Shown here in pieces: positions 15,179-18,885 of a DNA stretch of 18,885 nucleotides (within the stretch, counting starts at the first letter, position 1; every line of letters begins with the position of its first letter). The stretch spans positions 1-18,885 of the forward strand of contig JAZRVU010000077.1 of NCBI GenBank assembly GCA_045599305.1, written 5' to 3'. The stretch comes from SIG588 sp045599305 (lineage in GTDB: Bacteria; Bacillota; Clostridia; Oscillospirales; Acutalibacteraceae). Under the pieces are notes generated by a model, which did no database searches, was not told where the DNA came from, and saw only the letters and a list, made by a program, of their open reading frames with translations. Made by a program: the position numbers and the translations under genes.

Positions 15179-15772
15179 ATGGGGATCCGTAAAAAAGTGC
15201 TGGCGCAGGCTCTGCTCGTGATGCTGCTGTGGGGCTCGCTTTTCCCGATGATCAAGTTGGGGTACCGTTTCTTTGCCATAGATACGTCTTATGTCCCGAA
15301 TCTGCTGCTGTTTGCCGGCGTACGGTTTCTGCTTTCCGGCCTGTGCATCGCCGCTCTGGTGCGCGCCCGGCATGAATCATTTGCCGTTTCGGGCATCAGG
15401 GCGAAATGTCTTGTGCTGGCGGTCGCCCTTTTCGCCATCGTGCTGCACTACGGCTTCACCTACACGGGACTTGCCGCCACCGCCAGCGGCATCACGGCAC
15501 TGCTCAAGCAGATCGGAGCCATCCTTTTTATCTGCTTTTCTTTTCTGGTCGTGCGGGAAGACCGGTTCGAGATACGCAAGTTGATCGCCGCCGCGCTCGG
15601 CCTTTTGGGCATCGTAGTGTTAAACGGCGGGGATCTTTCGCCAAAAGCGGGACTTGGCGAACTCCTGATCATCGCCGCCTCCTTCTGCACCGTATTTTCC
15701 GGTGTCTTCTCCCAAAAAGCCATATATGGCTTGAAAACAAGGATGTTTACCGCAATCCAAAGACGATATTAA
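15179..15772 (+). pseudogene. DMT/EamA-family transporter, 3' half lost
   Basis: The reading frame encodes 197 residues. The first ~180 form six hydrophobic helices of a drug/metabolite transporter, for example QALLVMLLWGSLFPMIKLGY and the ASGITALLKQIGAILF helix. EamA proteins have ten helices in two repeats and about 290-300 residues, so the second repeat is missing. After ..FSGVFSQKA, near 15720, the frame enters IS3-family sequence and ends after about 15 foreign residues. No remaining 3' half is found between the IS end and the next gene. The product is very probably non-functional. Exporters of this family move metabolites or drugs across the plasma membrane. Confidence 0.85.
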
Positions 15773-16428
15773 GAGTAATGCAGAAATACAATTTACTTTC
15801 TGTTGTCAGACGAAAGAAATATCGCAATTGCAGTCAGGCGTTACACAAATATCCGAATCTGCTGAACAGAGATTTTCATGCGACAAACCGAATCAAAAAT
15901 GGGTAACGGACATTTCATATATTCACACAAGCCAAGGTGTATTGTATCTTTCAGTGATTCGGGATTTGTACGACAACAGCATTGTGGCATACAAGACCGG
16001 AACAGAACAAAACATCAACCTTGTATTGCAAACGATCCGAGCAGCCAAGAAAAAAGAGAAGGTCACCGCAGAGCTGCAACTCCACAGTGACCAAGGCTTT
16101 CAGTATACTTCCCAAGCGTACTTTAAGCTGACTCAATCATACAGCATAACTCCGTCCATGTCAAGACGGGGAAATCCTTATGACAACGCTTTAGCAGAAA
16201 ATTTCTTTTCAATTCTAAAAACCGAATGTATTCACCGTCAAAAGCTCAAAACCTATGAGGAGGCTCGCCTCCTCATAGATGAATACATCTATTTCTACAA
16301 CTACCAACGCATTCAGCTAAAAACAAAACTGACCCCGATGGAATATCGAAGTCAGTTCGTTGCTTGAATTTTAATATTTATCTACCATAGGGGCTTTTTG
16401 TACTGTCCGCACAATTTGGGGCAGTCCA
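15725..16428 (+). mobile_element. 3' remnant of an IS3-family (IS150-like) insertion sequence
   Basis: The segment contains the end of orfB and a right end near ..TTTGGGGCAGTCCA (about 16415-16428), including the inverted motif ACTGTCC / GGGCAGT. The left end, orfA and the first part of orfB are absent. The element looks more AT-rich than its flanks. The right border is inferred from the usual ..CA end of IS3 elements; the left junction lies somewhere in 15720-15735. Confidence 0.75.
15733..16367 (+). pseudogene. IS3-family transposase OrfB, 5'-truncated and frameshifted
   Basis: From 15733 the frame reads ENKDVYRNPKTILRVMQKY and on to LLNRDFHA. It then stops at 15904-15906, while the continuation KPNQKWVTDISYIHTSQG is found one frame earlier. 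The sequence is explained by loss of one base at about 15880-15882, where ..FHADKPNQKW.. would be expected. The DDE catalytic residues sit in the downstream frame: WVTDISY, LHSDQGFQYTS and NPYDNALAENFFSILKTE. With both a missing N-terminus and a frameshift, the transposase cannot be active. An ATG at 15828 would give a 179-residue catalytic-core fragment if it is translated at all. Confidence 0.88.
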
Positions 16429-16444
16429 TGACGGGGCGTGGTTT

Positions 16445-17194
16445 TTATTTCACCGCACGGGTGGCAAAAAAGCAGGGCACGCCATGCTCGTGTAAGAAGC
16501 CGATACCGTTGGTGTCTTCGAAAATATCCGTCAACGTAAAGCCTGCCTTCAGTTGTCCGCCTACCTGCTCCTCAATGGGGTGGGAAAACTGATAGCCGTA
16601 ATCATTGGCGAGCAGCTGCTCGCGCTGTGCCTCGTTGGTAAGCGGATCATAGGGCAGCGAATTGACGATGTGCGACTCGTCCTCTTCCTCGAAGAGGTAA
16701 TTGATGCCGTTATCCAGCCCGCAAAGCAACACGCCGCCCTTTTTCAGCACACGGTAGCACTCGGCAAAGATCGGCACGACCTCGCGTACATAACAGTTGG
16801 ACACCGGGTGGAAGATCAGGTCGAATTCGCCGTCCTCAAACGGCAGCGGCTGCGTCATATCCGCGCGGACGATGCGAATTTCATACCCTTCCCGGTCGGC
16901 CACCAGCCGCTCGCTTTCCAACTGACGGGTGGAATAATCCAGCACCGTACACTCGGCGCCCAAGGCAGCGAACAAGGGTATCTGCTGCCCGCCGCCGCTG
17001 GCGAGTCCCAGCACTTTTTTGCCGCGCAGATCGCCGAACCACTCTTTTGGTACCGGCTTGGCAGGTGTCAGCAGCATCTGCCATTCCCCGCGCAAAGCGG
17101 CAAGATATTCCTCGTGCGCAATGGTTTTTCCCCATTCCCATCCCTCATCGACCCACCGGTCGATGGTGGCGGCGTTGATGTCCTGATAGTTCAT
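16445..17194 (-). CDS. Class I SAM-dependent methyltransferase
   Basis: The 249-residue cytoplasmic protein has a Rossmann-type methyltransferase core. Motif I is VLGLASGGGQQIPLFAALGA (61-80), followed by the acidic ribose-binding Asp86 in CTVLDYS, then RADMTQPLPFEDGEFDLI (110-127) and YRVLKKGGVLLCG. This is the Methyltransf_11/25 type. The substrate cannot be read; small-molecule methylation is likely, as there is no RNA- or DNA-specific motif. The ATG overlaps the stop of the upstream nucleoside phosphorylase gene by 4 nt (ATGA), so translation is probably coupled. It is the last gene of a three-gene minus-strand operon. Its stop lies only about 17 nt from the IS remnant end, and I see no clear terminator. 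Confidence 0.88.
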   Translation of the reverse strand: MNYQDINAATIDRWVDEGWEWGKTIAHEEYLAALRGEWQMLLTPAKPVPKEWFGDLRGKKVLGLASGGGQQIPLFAALGAECTVLDYSTRQLESERLVADREGYEIRIVRADMTQPLPFEDGEFDLIFHPVSNCYVREVVPIFAECYRVLKKGGVLLCGLDNGINYLFEEEDESHIVNSLPYDPLTNEAQREQLLANDYGYQFSHPIEEQVGGQLKAGFTLTDIFEDTNGIGFLHEHGVPCFFATRAVK

Positions 17195-17979
17195 ACACGC
17201 GTCTCCCTCTGCTTCTCGATCGCGACTGCCAGCTCGAATGCCAGCAGCGCGATCTTTTCTTTATCGTCCAGCCGTGCCGTACCGGAAAGACTGCGCGGAT
17301 CCCAGTCGGAATGATCCAGGCTGTCCCCCGCATAGAGGAACTGGAAGAATTCCGCGCCGCGAAAATCGCACATGGCCTGCACGGCGGCGCATTCCATCTC
17401 CACACAGATCGCCCCCATTGCCCGACGTGCCGCGATTTTGGCCGCCGTTTCGCGATAGAAAGCGTCTGTAGTCCAGGTGATGCCCTGCACATACGGATAG
17501 CCGAAACGATCCAAAATGTCGATAAATTCCTTTGTATACCGACGGTTGACAGGGATGGTGTCGGCCGCAGGCGCGTAATGATAACTTGTCCCCTCATCCC
17601 GGATGGCGGCGGTGAGAATGATGACACCGCAGTCCTTGATCGTGCTGTCCAGCACACCGCAGTTTCCAAGCAAAATGATCCGACGGCCGCCCATGGCCAG
17701 CACGTCCTCAAAAAATCCCACACAGGCAGGCGCGCCCAGCCGCGCCTTGCAAAAAGCCAGACGGCAGCCGCCGTATTCCACCTCATAGACCGGCCACACG
17801 CCGTCCACATCGCGGGATTCCGCGATTTTTCGGCCACCGCCCAAAAAAGTGAGGATGCGGTTAAACAGATCGTGAGAAAATACCGAAACGACCGTTTCGG
17901 GGAAATCCGGCACCGGCTCAAAAATCATGTCGGGGTCGATCACCGCATGCCGGCATGCGTCAAATTCCTGTAATATCAT
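17191..17979 (-). CDS. Nucleoside phosphorylase (uridine/purine phosphorylase family)
   Basis: The 262-residue member of the PNP_UDP_1 family cleaves a nucleoside with phosphate to base and ribose-1-phosphate in salvage. Signatures are IILLGNCGVLDSTI (about 101-114, the phosphate/ribose-side glycine strand), RDEGTSYHYAP (about 127-137) and the ribose-binding CVEMECAA (192-199). Base preference (uridine versus purine) cannot be set. The start at ATG 17979 begins the conserved region; GGAAAAG lies upstream at a rather short, weak site, and a longer form from 18021 would overlap the preceding gene. It follows the acetyltransferase gene by 20 nt and overlaps the methyltransferase by 4 nt. Confidence 0.88.
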   Translation of the reverse strand: MILQEFDACRHAVIDPDMIFEPVPDFPETVVSVFSHDLFNRILTFLGGGRKIAESRDVDGVWPVYEVEYGGCRLAFCKARLGAPACVGFFEDVLAMGGRRIILLGNCGVLDSTIKDCGVIILTAAIRDEGTSYHYAPAADTIPVNRRYTKEFIDILDRFGYPYVQGITWTTDAFYRETAAKIAARRAMGAICVEMECAAVQAMCDFRGAEFFQFLYAGDSLDHSDWDPRSLSGTARLDDKEKIALLAFELAVAIEKQRETRV

Positions 17980-17999
17980 AGCATTACTTTTCCGTTCTT

Positions 18000-18500
18000 T
18001 TATTTGTTCAGGCGCCACCACAACGTGGCGCCTTCGGCGTATTTTTCAAAGCCGCACCGTGTCAGCACCCGATGCGACGGCAGGTTATCCTTTTCCGTTT
18101 CGGCGATGACCCGCTGCACGCCGCTTTGCTGCAGCGCCCATCGGCAGAAAGCCGCCACCGTCTCGGTCATGTAGCCGCAATGCTCGAACGCTTCACCGAG
18201 TCCGTAGCCGATCTCCACCTCACCCGCATCATTGTGCGGGGATTTGAAGTCGATCGAGCCGACAACACAGCGATCGGATTTGCGCACCACGAACCAAAAG
18301 GTGTGCCACAGATAATTGTCGGGGTCGGCGGCCGCTATGGCGGCCTGTCCGGCCACGATCTCTTTAAAAATGCCCTCGACCGGCTCGGCCTGATAAGAGC
18401 AGTCAAGCGCCTTTTCCAAAGCCGGCAGATCCTGCACCCAAAGCGCCAGTTGTTCCGGCGTGAGTGCCGTGATTTCCAGCCGTTCGGTCTCCAGTTTCAT
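18000..18500 (-). CDS. GNAT-family N-acetyltransferase (RimJ/RimL type)
   Basis: The 166-residue protein has the Acetyltransf_3 layout. The N-terminal ETERLEITALTPEQL is typical of RimJ/RimL-like enzymes. VVGSIDFKSP and GEVEIGYGLG form the central strands, GEAFEHCGYMTE is the acetyl-CoA loop region, and NLPSHRVLTRCGFEKY is the family's C-terminal SxrvleKcGF block. It acetylates an amine on a protein or small molecule, and the target is unknown. AAGGAG lies 5 nt before the ATG, an excellent site. It is the first gene of the operon with the nucleoside phosphorylase and methyltransferase. The upstream gap (18501-18569) is AT-rich, but I found no convincing promoter pair in it. Confidence 0.88.
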   Translation of the reverse strand: MKLETERLEITALTPEQLALWVQDLPALEKALDCSYQAEPVEGIFKEIVAGQAAIAAADPDNYLWHTFWFVVRKSDRCVVGSIDFKSPHNDAGEVEIGYGLGEAFEHCGYMTETVAAFCRWALQQSGVQRVIAETEKDNLPSHRVLTRCGFEKYAEGATLWWRLNK

Positions 18501-18569
18501 GATTTCTCCTTTTACAGTCAGCCTTTTTTCGTAGAGTATTGAGCGATTAAACTGAAATTGTAGTCACAA

Positions 18570-18885
18570 TCACTTAATATCAGCAAATATGTATGCGTCT
18601 GATAACCAAGCCATAAGTTCATCGTCGATTTCACCAACTGTCCCGATTACGATATGTGTTGTCCATCTGCCGGGATAAGGCTCCGTTTTCACAGCTACTC
18701 TTTCAGAATCAAGAGGGTATGGCATTCCTATCGTTAGCACGATAAAGGGATTCGGCAGTTCACTTTTCTTTAAAACACGCAGAAAAGAAACGCAGGCAAA
18801 TAAGTGTTTATTTTTGAAATTGATCTGTGTCTTCTTCACTTCCGTTTGAGTGTCAGGAAAACAATCAATAATCTTCTGTTTCAGC
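18570..18885 (-). CDS. DUF5655-type protein, C-terminal part (runs off the window)
   Basis: The frame is open to the right window edge, so the start lies outside. About 104 residues are visible. The sequence resembles the DUF5655 family: EVKKTQINFKNKHLFACVSF, then LPNPFIVLTIGMPYPLDSER and the characteristic EPYPGRWTTHIVIG, ending with EIDDELMAWLSDAY. The function of the family is not known. The stretch looks more AT-rich than the genes to its left, which may mean a different origin. No terminator is obvious after its stop. Confidence 0.8.
   Translation of the reverse strand, partial: LKQKIIDCFPDTQTEVKKTQINFKNKHLFACVSFLRVLKKSELPNPFIVLTIGMPYPLDSERVAVKTEPYPGRWTTHIVIGTVGEIDDELMAWLSDAYIFADIK

Noticed and set aside
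16401..16428. ACTGTCC / GGGCAGT inverted repeat as terminator of the methyltransferase operon
   Set aside because: The stem has a mismatch and a long loop and fits better as the IS right end, although weak termination cannot be excluded.

Overview
The window looks like a chromosomal segment of a Gram-positive gut-type Clostridium relative, probably Oscillospiraceae/Ruminococcaceae. The evidence is a type I dockerin of the ruminococcal style, strong AGGAGG-type ribosome binding sites, TTGACA/TATAAT-type promoters with 16-17 nt spacers, simple hairpin-plus-T terminators, and a moderately GC-rich composition. Genes are packed on both strands with short spacers. No rRNA, tRNA or CRISPR array was seen.

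Left part (1-6800): a magnesium transporter gene (mgtE, +) with a structured leader converges on a very large secreted dockerin protein (−) carrying two right-handed beta-helix (pectate-lyase-like) modules. The two genes share a bidirectional terminator. A TTG-started PAP2-type membrane phosphatase (−) follows with its own promoter.

Middle (6825-12800): two AraC-type regulators on the minus strand. One is an AraC HTH + GyrI-like + TipAS fusion. The other is a cupin-AraC regulator divergent from a three-gene plus-strand operon: PIG-L deacetylase, NagB-like protein with an altered active site, and GH20-like N-acetylhexosaminidase. The operon reads as intracellular processing of N-acetyl-amino-sugar glycans, under the divergent regulator. 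A strong shared terminator separates it from a convergent lactaldehyde reductase (fucO-like).

Right part (14000-18885) is more dynamic. It holds an orphan half-dockerin relic, a GIY-YIG nuclease-domain/XRE fusion whose promoter is overlapped by a perfect 27-bp palindrome, and a DMT/EamA transporter gene truncated and fused to the tail of a frameshifted IS3-family transposase. After these comes a compact minus-strand operon (GNAT acetyltransferase, nucleoside phosphorylase, SAM methyltransferase). A DUF5655-type protein runs off the right edge. The IS remnant and the last ~380 bases look more AT-rich than the rest.

I do not see a proven new system. The best leads are the amino-sugar operon with its non-canonical NagB-like protein, the AraC-GyrI-TipAS fusion, and the probably self-regulated GIY-YIG/XRE protein.
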